A stretch of DNA of 64,000 nucleotides from Cryptomeria japonica (taxonomy: Eukaryota; Streptophyta; Pinopsida; Cupressales; Cupressaceae): assembly GCF_030272615.1 (NCBI RefSeq), contig NC_081407.1:99123897-99187896 (forward strand), read 5' to 3'. Positions 39,415 through 50,730 of the stretch are shown piece by piece. Position 1 is the stretch's first letter. Each line of letters begins with the position of its first letter. The position numbers and the translations under genes are program-made. The notes under the pieces were generated by a model that saw only the letters and a list, made by a program, of their open reading frames with translations, searched no databases and had not been told where the DNA came from.

Positions 39415-40921
39415 GGAGGAAATTGGTAATCTTGAATGGGTGAAATCAATAGTTGAAAGGGCCAAAAATATCAGCAAGATCATCTACAATCATGCATTGG
39501 TCCTTAGGCATTATGAGGTAATATACGGGGCAAAAGGAGTTGGCTCACCCTGGAATCACAAGGTTTGCCTCAAACTTCCTCACACTAAAATCCTTGATGA
39601 AATCAAAGGCAGCTTTGAGGCGTATGTTTGTTGGTGAGGAGTGGACCTACTCATCCTATGCTACAATCACTACAAGGATAGATGTGGTAAATTGCATTTT
39701 TGATGAGCCAGGTTTTTGGACCCCTTGTGGAGAAATCGTGCAGGTTAATTTATTACAATTTAACATTTAGTATCTACTATTTAGTAATTTACTTTTAATT
39801 TATTAACAATTTAACTTTGCAATTTTGCTTTTTTTAATTTAATTTGTGACTTAATTGTTTTTGTTTAACATTATGTGTAGGTCACTAAACCCCTCGTAGT
39901 TCTCCTACGAGTTGTTGATGGGGGGAAGCCCTCTATGGGCTATATATATGAGGGTATGGATAGGGCCAAGGAGGCCATTAGGTCCATATATGCAGTAGAT
40001 GAGGATAAGGAGATGGCAGAACCAGCTTCACAGGCCCATCCATGTAGCAGGCTATTACCTCAATCTGGCATTTCGATTCCGTGATGACTTGAAGGTGGAT
40101 GAGGAGGTTCTTAGTGGCTTGTATATAGTGGTACAAAAGTTGTGAACTAATGGCACAGCCTCAAGTACAATGCTCCAACTGGATAAATATTATAATCAAG
40201 AAGGGGCAATCTTCGCAAGCAGCATGTGCATAGAGGCTCGGACACAATTGCAGCCAGGTAGAAATATATGTAAACTTAAGATTCTTAAGTTTGTGGCTTA
40301 TGCATTTTAGTTTTTGATTTTATAATCTAGCCTTAAAGTTGGAAATGAGATTGATTTTTATTTTTTTTCGTTATTTCAAATAGATGGTGGCAAATGTTTG
40401 GGCCCTCAACCTCAAACCTTCAAAAAATTGCCATCTGTATTTTGAGTTAGCCATGCAACGCTTATGGATGTGAGCGCAATTGGTCCATGTTCGAGCACAT
40501 CCACTCGAAGAGGCGTAATAGATTATGTATGCAGAGGTTGAATGATCTTGTTTTTGTTCATTACAACCTCCGCCTTAGGACCAGATAGATTTTGGACACT
40601 GACTCCTCTCCGATCACTTTAGTAGAGATCGATCCAGACTCTGAGTGGGTCACTGAGTCTACTGATCTCGTCTTCACTTAGGAGGACCACGAGTGGGTTG
40701 ACCAGGAAGACAGAGAGGTTGAGGTTGTGGCTATGACAGAGGAGGAGGATAGAGAACGATCTGGCACAGGCACAACTGATGTTGATCATTGTGGCTCCTC
40801 ACAGGTGGAGACTATGGCTACTTGGTCATCCAGGGCCTACCTTAGATGCATTTTTAGGAGGGAGACAAACTACTCTAAAGTTGAGGCTGAGGATGAGCTA
40901 GAGCTAGAGCCTGAGCCATAG
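39415..40921 (+). pseudogene. hAT transposase, 3' half
   Basis: It resumes exactly where the 5' half breaks off: EEIGNLEWVKSIVERAKNIS, then in a shifted frame HPGITRFASNFLTLKSLMKS and ALRRMFVGEEW. An intron is suggested at 39743-39880 (GTGCAG before GTTAAT, TGTGTAG before GTCACT). Then GYIYEGMDRAKEAIRSIYAV, the degenerate AGYYLNLAFRFRDDLKVDEE, and ERNWSMFEHIHSKRRNRL with LNDLVFVHYNLRLR, the C-terminal dimerisation block. An acidic tail (VEAEDELELEPEP) ends at TAG near 40919. Several stops and shifts are present. Confidence 0.85.
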
Positions 40922-41360
40922 ACTTGTTTTTGTTTACAGTTACATATATGTTTGGGAACATTTGATATCATGGATTTTATATACATTTGACAATATTTAT
41001 AACTCTATATATCTATGTTTCTATTTCCTTCGGCTACAATTTACATTTCTACGCATGTGATGGATGTATGTTTATGTATGTGATCAAATTAGCTTCTATT
41101 TGATGATGTTATAGACATCTTTAAGCTTTATTCAATAATGGGTGCATGAAACAAGTTTTAAATCGTTAAAAATCTCTAAATTTCAAGGTTTTTTTATTTT
41201 GTCAAGTCATTGTCGAGTCGTTGCCGAGTCACGAGTTGAGTCAGCCTTGCCGAATCCAAGTCGAGTCCGAGTCTGGGAACTTTGGTTATGACAGATTTTG
41301 CAAAGTCCAGCCCCATTTTGTTTTTGTCGTCTAGAAGATGACTTCTTTTGGGGGGGGGGG
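40922..41360. other. hAT 3' end and adjacent flank
   Basis: 3' UTR-like AT-rich DNA of the transposon, then the right subterminal repeats at 41203-41275 and the presumed end at 41283. The last part carries a run of twelve G just before the LTR-like sequence at 41361. Confidence 0.5.
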
Positions 41361-41841
41361 TGTTGATGTAGTTGGCAAAACTGTTGTAATAATAAATAAT
41401 GTTTTGTTAGCATAATTGGCAATGTAATTGGTTTGTTCCCAAGAGGTTGTTGGTAGTTGCCAACTGTTGGCAGTCTTAACCAACTGCCAGGCACAACATA
41501 TATTCTAATTGTTGTATCGAAAAATATTCATGATCGTACACATTACACTTTGATAATAAAGAATATATTTCTGCCATATGTTGTGTTGAGTACTATTAAT
41601 TGGTATTATTTTCTGCTATGTTTATATTTTTGTATTCCGTTTACTCTATGTAATCAAGTAAGTTCCCTTTGGGAGTAAACAATCATTCTATGTAATAAAT
41701 TAAGAAGCACTTAAATCAAACAATATAAAAGATTGAATGAATAAAATTCCAAATCAATAATATTATTTTGTATTTTTCCTTCTGCCTCCTATGCAAAAAT
41801 GGTGTTATATGCAACTTTTATGAGCTCACCATTTCAATACA
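41361..41841 (+). repeat. LTR-like fragment with copia-type primer-site remnant
   Basis: It starts TGTTGATGTAGTTGG directly after a G run and ends TTTCAATACA, followed by GTATCAGAG at 41842-41850, a degenerate match to the initiator Met primer site. A related copy of its first 140 bp lies at 7084. No coding part follows, so this is a remnant. Confidence 0.45.
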
Positions 41842-42271
41842 GTATCAGAGTAAAAACTATTTGTGAGGCTGTGAAATGCCCTTCATATAAGAAAATGGAA
41901 GAAGGTGTAGGACTCCATCTGATAAAGAACAACTATAGTATGAGGCAGTGAAATCTAAGTAGGTTTAATTTCAGCCAATTCCTCATTTTTATTTTTTTTA
42001 TTCATTTAGGGCATAATTCGCATGGCAGCAACATTTTAATCTGTTTAGATTTGTATGCCCTATTATAATATAAATTACCGTACTCCTTTGTCCAAGGTAT
42101 ACTTGTTGCTGGTTTATTTTAATGAATTGATTTTCTCAGGGTTGGTCAATGTCATTTGTAGATGACAATACTCTTATATTTTCTGGTTTTAGAGTATCAA
42201 TGTTTACATCATATAAATAAAATTAAAGATATCATTCGTACAAATACACACACTATTTTGTGAGTATATTA
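41842..42271. other. Stretch before E5, nothing recognised
   Basis: AT-rich DNA with no credible frame, repeat or site apart from the primer-site remnant at its start. Confidence 0.5.
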
Positions 42272-42458
42272 TGTTAGAATAATATTTCTTTACTGTTAAT
42301 GGTCAATATGTAATTAGTTAGTAGGCATATTAGATGTCTACAGTACCAGGTTGTTAGAGGTAGTCGGTTTCATTAATATCTATAGTAATTTGTAATCCCT
42401 TTATATTGTAATCCTTCTTTTGCTAATGTAATGAAGAATTACCACTTCTTTCCTGAAC
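42272..42458 (+). repeat. E5 5' LTR (187 bp)
   Basis: Runs from TGTTAGAATA to CCTGAACA, next to the primer site. The length is short but within the range of plant copia LTRs. The outer limit rests on the TG rule only. Confidence 0.65.
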
Positions 42459-42470
42459 ATGGTATCAGAG
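42459..42470 (+). promoter_or_regulatory. E5 primer binding site
   Basis: TGGTATCAGAGC, the perfect initiator Met-tRNA site of copia elements, directly after the LTR. Confidence 0.9.
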
Positions 42471-43312
42471 CGCAAGCACCAAAAAAATAAAATTTTGGTC
42501 TTCAGAAATTTCAAAAAAAAAAATTAAAAGCCTTTGAAGATCATTTTTTTCTTCTTTTATACCCTAAAATCACGGATTTTTTAAGAAAAAAATTAATAGT
42601 TTCGCGTCGGGTTTCTCTGTTTTTTGCGCGATTTCCTTGACAAAACCCACATTATTCTCTGCCACGACCTCCCGTTTTTGCATCTCAGCCTGTGTGTTTG
42701 TCATTATTTCGCGATTCTGACCAGGGTCTTTCATTTTTCTAGCGGCTTCTTTTTTCTATGCGACTATAAAATTGCGATGCGACATTTTTTCACTTTCTAG
42801 GTTATTTCTGGCAGCGGTTTCACGATTTTCTACAGCCTAGGGTTTCGAGACTTCTTCCGACGAATTTCATGTTTTAAAAATCGCAATTATTGCTCTCTGC
42901 CGACGGGATTTTTTTGTTTTTTTTTGGGCGTTGCGATTGTTTTGGCGGTTTATTCTGTAGCTTGGTCTTATTTCCGCCGCCTAGGGTTTCAAATAACCCC
43001 AATTTATGTTTGGTGACCATTAATATTTTCTGGGTTTGCAGATTTTTTTTCACGAGTTTCTGCAAATTCGACTAGGGTTTTGAACCCTCTGATCAAGTCG
43101 AACATTTATTTCAATTGCAGATTCTTAGTGGGTTTTTTGAGAACTTTTATGGGTCTTCCAAAAAAAAATTGCCTAAAAAACCATGCTAGGGTTTCAATTT
43201 CTGCCTTTGAATCTGACTTGCAGAATTTTTAAAAACCCTTTGTTTTCATTTGCTAGTTTTCATGCATTGGAATTTGTGCCTTCACTAGTTCGACCTCGGG
43301 GTACATGATGGC
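42471..43312 (+). other. E5 leader
   Basis: 842 bp of T-rich leader without a credible gene. It ends ACATGATGGC; the last five bases are the target duplication of E6 and contain the gag ATG. Confidence 0.7.
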
Positions 43313-44099
43313 TATAGACACCTAAAATTGTCATGTCTAATTAAATAAATATATTTATTTATTTAATTATTTTAAGCCTAATTCTTCTATTAATTAAATA
43401 AATCTTTCTTTATTTAATTAATTCATTTATCCTCTTCTAGCCTTATTTCTCATTTAAATAAATACCTTTATTTATTTAAATTATCCATTTCCTAAATTAA
43501 ATAAATATTTTATTTATTTAATTGATCCCACTTCCTCTATTAATTAAATAAATATTTATTTAATTAATTAATTCATTAGCCTTTTCTACCTATGACACAT
43601 ATCAATCATCTCTTAATTCCTACACTACCTACCCTCTCATTATTTTCTTATTTCCTCTACCTACCCTCTAATCATAGCCGACCATCTATCTTTTACACCT
43701 CTCAATCTTATCCCTCCATTTCTTATAGTATCTTCTATATAAGGAGATGCTTCCTTCATTATCAACCCTCCCTGACGAATCAATCTAATCAAACATTCTA
43801 ACATTCGGACTTTCATATGCGATCAAACCTACTTGCAACCACATTTCCGCTCTTTATTGAGCTCTTGTGCACATATAAAATCTGAGAGCAAATATATCAA
43901 TCAAGATCAATGGAGATAAGAAGAATGGAGATCCAAACCCTATTGAAAATGTGATGGTATAACCTTTGTGATTTCATTTGATTTGCATTGCCTTAGGTAA
44001 TCTTCATATGTTATGGTGGATTTTTGTTGTTGTTACACTAGGGTTTTGTGGTTGAATTCATTTAGTCTTTCAATATTGTTTCCACTTTTACCATAAACA
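43313..44099 (+). repeat. E6 5' LTR
   Basis: 787 bp, starting TATAGACACC (the usual TG is mutated to TA) and ending ATAAACA. It keeps the AT palindromes and has a canonical TATATAAGG at 43736-43744. Confidence 0.9.
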
Positions 44100-44102
44100 T
44101 TT

Positions 44103-44120
44103 TGGCACGCCCCGTGGGAC
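44103..44120 (+). promoter_or_regulatory. E6 primer binding site
   Basis: TGGCACGCCCCGTGGGAC, one base different from E4 and E7. Confidence 0.75.
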
Positions 44121-44159
44121 ATGGATTTTTGTTAGATCTATGTTTTTTGCAGGTTTTTC

Positions 44160-45110
44160 TAACCCTATATTGTTGTTTTGTAAAACAATTTGTAGAATAA
44201 CCTTGTGCAGCTAAGGTTTTGGAAACAAAATCAAGATCTTGGAGAGATTTGATCTGATCTAACAAACGGCTTAGAATTTTTGTACAAACTCTTGTTTGCA
44301 AGTTGAAGACAGTATCAAGTGTTCTCAATCCAAAATTCAGAATTTTTGGAGCACATTTTCGTTTTCTATGATTTTTCATAAAAAATTAATTATGAGAGAA
44401 AATGAGCGAATTTTTTGGATTTTCTTACATTTTTGGAAATATCTCATAATTGTACAAAGGATCTGTTCCTTGTGATTTTAATTTTGATGCAAAATATTTC
44501 CTAAAAAATTGAATCTTTAAAAATTAGGGTTTTTCATTATTTTGATCAAATCTCACAAATGGCTTTGAATTGTGGCATCAAATATTTTTTACAAGTTAAG
44601 AACATTATCAGAGGTGCTCAGTAAAAATTTCATATTTTTTGGAGCATATTTGAAGTTTCTATGAGTTTTTTTATGTATTTTCATAAAAAAATAATTTTGA
44701 GAAAAAATTAGCGAATTTTTCGGATTTTCTTACATTTTTGGAAATCTCTCAGAATTATACATAGTATTTTTCTTTTTTTATTTTAAATTTGATTGAAAAT
44801 CATTCCTCAAAAATCGGATCTTTGATAATTAGGGTTTTGCATTATTTTGCTCATATCTCACAAACTGTTTGGATTGTTTGTAGGAATTTTTTTATGCAGG
44901 TTTGGAAGACCATCAGGACTGTCCAGTAAAAATCTTAGATTTTTTTTGATCAATTTTGCATTTTATATGAATTTGTTATGATTTTTCATAAAAAATTAAT
45001 TTTTGGAGCAAATTAGCAATTTTTTTGGATTTTCTTACATTTCTGGAAATTTCTTGAAATTTTACATGTGGTCTTTTTTTATGATGAATCGAATCTTTGA
45101 ATTGGTCAAA
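44160..45110 (+). repeat. Three 305 bp tandem repeats in E6 leader
   Basis: Units recur with a period of about 304-307 bp; the shared core CTTACATTTTTGGAAATCTC lies near 44425, 44730 and 45037. Other shared blocks include TTTTTCATAAAAAATTAATT and ATTAGGGTTTT. E7 has the same array; E4 does not. Confidence 0.75.
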
Positions 45111-46635
45111 AAAATGCATTGTTGAAGGCCCCTATTTCACAAAGTCTTGGATCTAAAATTTACCTTACTTGTGTGCTTGTAGGAGGGGTATTATTGCAAA
45201 ACTACTAACAAATATTTGTTGCAGAATTTTGGCAAGGGTTTTTTATTTTTATTGTGTGCCTTTTTTTTTCATAGATTATCAAACACTTCAATCGGTGCAC
45301 TAAAATTGAAACAATGTCTTTTGTGTCTTGGGAAATGGGCTCTTTTTGTTTCATCTTTAGAGGTTCTGTCTCTTCGTGTGGTCATTAGGACTACTAGTGA
45401 GGAGAGAACGACCCAAGTGGTAGCGAGGAAAAGCCATCATCTTTTGAACTACTATAAACAACTGTATCCATGGTGAAAACTATGGATAACGTGTGTTGAT
45501 TAGTTCATACCAACATTGTCTCCCCATAAACCCGTTTAATCAAATTTATTTGATTAGTTGTAGGGCGTAACCCCTATCGGCTGGGAGCCTTCTATATTTA
45601 CAGAGCTGAAAGTGTCACATGTATGGTCACACAAGTGGATGCCCTTACTAGCACCCTTTGTTTTAGAAGCCAAAATCCTTCTAGTTGTTGGGTCAGGAGG
45701 TCGGACCTCTAGAGCGACCCACACACATATGGTTCATAGTAAAGATACAAAGTTCACCATGGGGAGTTTTTGTGGGGACTAATGTTTGGCTGCCCCAGAA
45801 AAGTGAGTGCCGAGGGTGGAGCCAGTGGGTTCAAGCATCTAAGTATCTGCTCTAAATAGCGTAGCCTCGGGGGAAACCCCATGTGGGATCAACAACTATT
45901 GTCCTGGCCAACCATAAGAATTGTACTTGTCTTATTTTGAACAATCAAACATTCAAGATCAAACATCAAAACATTTTGTCTTTTGTGTCTTCAAGTGTAT
46001 GCAAAACATTTTTACATCAAACAACACACTTTTCTTTGGGTCATTTTGAGTCCAGACACTTGCCAACATTGAGTCCTCATCAACATTGTGTCCTCTTGTC
46101 ACGAAAAATAGTCAAAAAATTCAGATTTGCTCACAACAAACAGCTTCACAAATTGAAAAAATTACAGTCCAGCAAACAAGAGCAATCAGTTTCAGAATTC
46201 TTGAGCTTCCTAAGTTATTTCTCTAGATTTTCATCTAGCATTCAACCTACCTTTGGGTCTCACAAAGTCCATCATTGCTTTACATCTTGCATTACATTCA
46301 CATTTGTCTAAACTTGAGTCAAAAGGTCACTTGCTTGTCCTCATCTTGCTTTGTCAACACACTACATACAACAACATTTTGCTAAGTGGTCCCTCATCAA
46401 GGTCTATCACCTTTGGGTCTCATTTGGTCTTACTTAGAGTCAAGGTCAACTTACCTCATCACGAGAAACTATCATCTCTTTGGAAGTCACACCTACTCTA
46501 CTACTTACATACTTGGTCTTACACTTTGGACATTGCAAGTAAACCTTAGATTCATTTACATTCCATCCAACTCTTGGTCTTCCATACTCTTTCCATTTTC
46601 ATCTAGTCTCACACATCTTGGTCAAGACCTAGTTT
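45111..46635 (+). other. E6 leader, conserved part
   Basis: Aligns with E4 24540-26235 and E7 57410-59119. The GCGTCTGTG array is deleted here: ATTGAAAAAATTACAGTCCAG spans its place near 46152. Confidence 0.7.
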
Positions 46636-49600
46636 ATGGTTGAAACCCGTTCCCAAAAATCTAGGAGAGAAGTTAAAGGGGCTCAAGAGTCCGCAAACAT
46701 GAGTGCCTATGAGTATGAGAATGATGTCTTTTTCAATTCTGATCATACCACATTACCTGACATTGATGCTTATAGAAACATTCCAAATGTTGAGAACATG
46801 GATAACACAAACAAAAATGACACACACAATGACAATATGGACAACTTTTCTGTACATTCAGCAGAAGTGGAAGACTCCATTATGGATCCCTGTTTCAATC
46901 GATTGGTTGAGGAAATAATGAGGAGAGATAGACAATATTTCTTACAAGTGATGGCACAAAGTGGAGCCAAGATTCCTCATGATTTTGACATGTCTCAAAT
47001 AATGGAACATCGACCTTTGCAACAACCTCACCTCAACATGGATCAAAGGAGGCCTAGTAATGGAGGCAATAGAGGACCACATATGGTGCATGAATCACCA
47101 TCATCTTTGTTTCAAAAACCTAAGCTCCCGCATACACATGGTCAAGCATATGATGCTCACCTTCGCAGACCATTATGGAAGTCTTATGCAAAACAATACA
47201 CTCAATCACATACCAATGCTAAGGACCAACCATCAAAGTAATTGGATATCCAAAGGCATGATCAAAATTTGGACACAAGGAAACCCCATGTCATATTTGG
47301 GGGCAACACACTAGAACAAACTCATGACATGCCTATAGAGTATGCTATACATGGATAAAATAGATATTCTATTCCTCATCATGACTCTATACCAAGTGGT
47401 CCTTATACGCAACATCATTATAGACCTCCTCCATATGAACATGTGTATGATCAATATCATCCATATATGAAGTATCATCCTCCTCCACCTAGTGGATCAA
47501 GCATGGGATATGGTCCAAGAAGTCAATCTCCACCTAAGAACAGTTTGGAACAACAAATAAAGGACTTACAAAAGAAAATGGAGGACATAAATACACCAAA
47601 GCCAACTTACACAATGAGAGGCATATGTCCCTATCCATTTGACAAAAGCATTCCAATAAGTTTGATAAGTATAGAGGAAAAGGGGATCCTAAGGCACAGA
47701 TAAGATAGTTTTTCACAGCTTGCATTGAGGTAGCAGCAGAAGAGACATATTTGATGAGATTATTCCCACAAAGCTTAGGTGATCAAGCTATGGAATGGTT
47801 CTCTCAAATTCCACCTGGAATTAAGTATTGGGGTGATTTAGGAGAGGCTTTTATCCAACATTTCTCATACAACATAGAGACAGACATATCAGTCACTACT
47901 TTGTGCAACACCAAGCAAAAGGATGGAGAGTCTTTTTCATCATTTTTACAAAGATGGAGGAATATAGCCAGTAGATGCTCTTGTGAAATTCCACAAAAAC
48001 AAATGGTAGAAATGTTCACCCAGAATGTTAACAAAGACATTGGTTATGACCTGAGAAAAGCTTGTTAGTCCACCTTCAAGGACGTCATTGAAAAAGGCTT
48101 AGCAACAGAGAAAGTCTTAGTTGAGCAAGGCATCGTCAAAATATTCACAGAAAACAAAGATGACTTTAAAGGAAAAGATAAGCCAAGATTTTGGAATAAA
48201 AATAAGAACACAGTCAATGATGGTGTTGTTGATGCCAATACAGTACGACCCAAAATCATTTTTTCGGGATCAAGCTCTACAAACAATCAAGTGAATACTC
48301 AAACAACTTCAAAATCACGAAGGAAGTACACCCCATTGGGAGAACCACTAGAGTCAATTTTCAAGAAGCTAGTGGGAAACAAAATAATAACAATTCCATA
48401 TATTCCTCCATATGAGCCAAAGGTTAAACCAGATTGGTGGAATTATGATGAGTATTGTGAATTTCATAAGAGCAAGGGTCATAAGATAGGAAATTGTCAT
48501 CGACTGAAGAACATCATACAAGATCTCATTGATAGAGGTGACATTGAGATTGAAGGACGCTCATCTAACCAAGAACATGAAATGTTTAAAGAACCATTCC
48601 CAAAACATGACAAGGGAAAAGCCAAAGCCACATATGACCAAACCAACTATACTAGAGCATCCTATAACTATGATTCAAATGTCAATCACATTTCAATGGA
48701 CAATTATGTCTCCACCATTATCATCAAGGACAAAACGCCTGAAAAATTCTACCCAAAGACCCAAAATTGTCCTAAAAAGAATTGGATCTTCTTCTGAACC
48801 TACCTCTGAATGTAATGTTACAAATCATCGAGGTAAATTCACTTTGCAAGGTGCTCCAAGTAAAAACACTACTTCTTTAACAACCAAACCTGAGTATGAC
48901 CTTGTAGAACAGTTAGGGAAGACACCCGTGCTTATCTCAATCCTTGAGCTCTTATGCATATCCCCCACACATAAAGCCATTCTTGACAAAAGCTTGAGAG
49001 ACACTTCTATCCCTACTGATCTGAACGTGGACTAGTTTCAAGTCATGGTGGGATACCTTTCTGTTCCACACTCCCTTACATTCACAGAAGCTGACGACAC
49101 CTCCGTGAGCCAACCACATAATGCACCTTTACACATTGAAGCTTTCCTACACAAACATCGAATAAAATGAGTCCTGGTAGATGGAGGAGCAGGTCTAAAC
49201 ATTTATACTTTGAACACAATAATACAATTGGGATATTCTGATAAAGCTGTGAATTCTACAAACAAAATTACCATCAAGGCATATGATGATGAAGAGCGTT
49301 CATCCAAAGGCACAGTCACCTTACCTCTCAGGGTTGGGCTAGTTACAAAGGATGTGGTTTGTCAAGTCCTAGACCTTGATCTCACATACAACATATTGCT
49401 AGGACGTCCATGGATTCATGAGATGAGTGTAGTACCATCTACATATCATCGATGTATCAAGTTTCCACACAATGGAGTTGAAGTGACCCTCAAATCTGAC
49501 CCTAACCCATTCATATATTGCAACAATATGTGACCTAGATCAAAAATAACAATCCCAGTCAATCGAGAAGTTGTTCCATCCTCGACATATGTGGATCCAG

Positions 49601-49683
49601 AATCCTTGAAACCTTCGACATCCAAACAAGAAGAGCTCAAAGAAAATTTCAAGGTTAAAGAGCTGGGATGTGGTGAGTATATT
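46636..49683 (+). pseudogene. gag: E6 Gag-protease, broken
   Basis: Starts MVETRSQKSRREVKGAQESA like E4 and E7. Breaks: TAA near 47239 and 47356 (CAA in relatives), a deletion with frameshift near 47655 that removes the residues before FDKYRGRGDP, TAG near 48066, a frameshift near 48760, TAG near 49033, TGA near 49168 and TGA near 49531. The Gag core, the CHHC knuckle (CEFHKSKGHKIGNC), the protease (LVDGGAGLNI, LLGRPWIHEM) and EYDLVEQL are all readable. Homology to E4 stops abruptly near 49683, just before the G-patch. Confidence 0.85.
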
Positions 49684-50466
49684 TTTCATGTTGATCAACT
49701 CCCACTATCTCCTAAGGTATTCAGTCAACAAGAACAACCTACAAACAATTTGCAATACCAAGGAATTGGGTGTGAACCACCTAGTGTTGTGGCTACTAAT
49801 TCTGAATGCAAATCTCCTCAAGTGGTGCAAGCAACTCTTGATATCAATAGTCCTAAGAGTGGTTCCAACAAAGAATCTGTTGAGCGTATTGCCAGCCCTC
49901 TTGAGAACTCACATAGCCGTGCCATTTCATCCACTCATTTCATTCCCACTCCTCTCCCAGACTTGGATCAACAAGAATTACAAAACCCCTTATTCATTGG
50001 GGATCAAAAATCAAGCTATGAAAATAAAAATATAAAAGTCAAAAATAAAGAAAAGTCCTTTAGTCCAAATCAAAATCAAAAGCTAATGGACTCTGCAAAA
50101 ATTAAAGTCAAGGATAAAAATCCTACAAAGGAAAAAGAACAAGAGTTGATCTCCCCTAATATCAAAATAACTAGGAGCAAAAGTTCTACAATTTTAAATC
50201 AAAACGCATACTTGTTGATCCTATGTCTCCATCATGCCATCTTACTTTCACTTCTTTTCACAATCATAAGCCTTCATAACTCATCCACTTGTTCCATACA
50301 TCCTTTCCCTTCTGGTGATACATCATGGACCTTTAATGGAAATTCCTTGAGGGACTTTGTTATCAGGGATGCCCAAACTTCTTTAGGCGACATGCATATG
50401 GGCCTATGTAGTTCACACTCTAGTAATTCTATCTCAGTTCCTTTATCAAGGAAGACAGTTACTTGA
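49591..50466 (+). CDS. E6 replacement segment, unknown protein
   Basis: The first 30 codons are the end of the protease linker (DPESLKPSTSKQ). From about 49684 the sequence has no counterpart in E4 or E7: Ser/Asn/Lys-rich (KVKNKEKSFSPNQNQKLMDS) with one hydrophobic stretch (AYLLILCLHHAILLSLLFTI) that could span a membrane. After a single TGA at 50464 the same frame runs into the integrase tail, so the replacement was once in frame with both sides. I do not recognise the family. Confidence 0.6.
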   Translation: MDPESLKPSTSKQEELKENFKVKELGCGEYIFHVDQLPLSPKVFSQQEQPTNNLQYQGIGCEPPSVVATNSECKSPQVVQATLDINSPKSGSNKESVERIASPLENSHSRAISSTHFIPTPLPDLDQQELQNPLFIGDQKSSYENKNIKVKNKEKSFSPNQNQKLMDSAKIKVKDKNPTKEKEQELISPNIKITRSKSSTILNQNAYLLILCLHHAILLSLLFTIISLHNSSTCSIHPFPSGDTSWTFNGNSLRDFVIRDAQTSLGDMHMGLCSSHSSNSISVPLSRKTVT

Positions 50467-50483
50467 GCTACACATCATTCAGT

Positions 50484-50730
50484 CAAGGAACAATGCAGTT
50501 ACAATCATAAAGTGAAGCCTCACACATTTGAGGTAGGTGACTTAGTTCTCAAAGAAAATCCTAAAAATCAGAAAGATAGACAAAAGAAGGGCAAGTTCAA
50601 ACCAAATTGGCTTGATCCTTACATCATTACAGTAGCCTATGGATCCGGTGTATATCGACTCTCAACCACAAAGGGTGAACCTTTGGAGGATCCTATTAAC
50701 AACATGCACCTTCGCAGGTTTTACACATAG
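50484..50730 (+). CDS. E6 integrase C-terminal tail
   Basis: SYNHKVKPHTFEVGDLVLKE, PNWLDPYIITVAYGSGVYRL and NNMHLRRFYT match the last 80 residues of the E4 integrase. No catalytic part precedes it. The GPY motif reads DPY. Confidence 0.85.

Larger units (their letters stand above)
21078..41283 (+). mobile_element. hAT DNA transposon, interrupted by E4
   Basis: The two ends carry related inward sequence (TTCCCAAACTCG at 21078; reverse complement of the right end TTCCCAGACTCG) and dense copies of short CGAG/GACTC motifs, as expected for hAT subterminal transposase sites. GGTTAT flanks both outer ends (21072-21077 and 41284-41289) and may be part of an 8 bp target duplication. Between them lies a decayed hAT transposase gene. 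Without E4 and its duplicated 5 bp the element is about 4.0 kb, normal for a plant hAT. Exact termini are uncertain. Confidence 0.65.
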
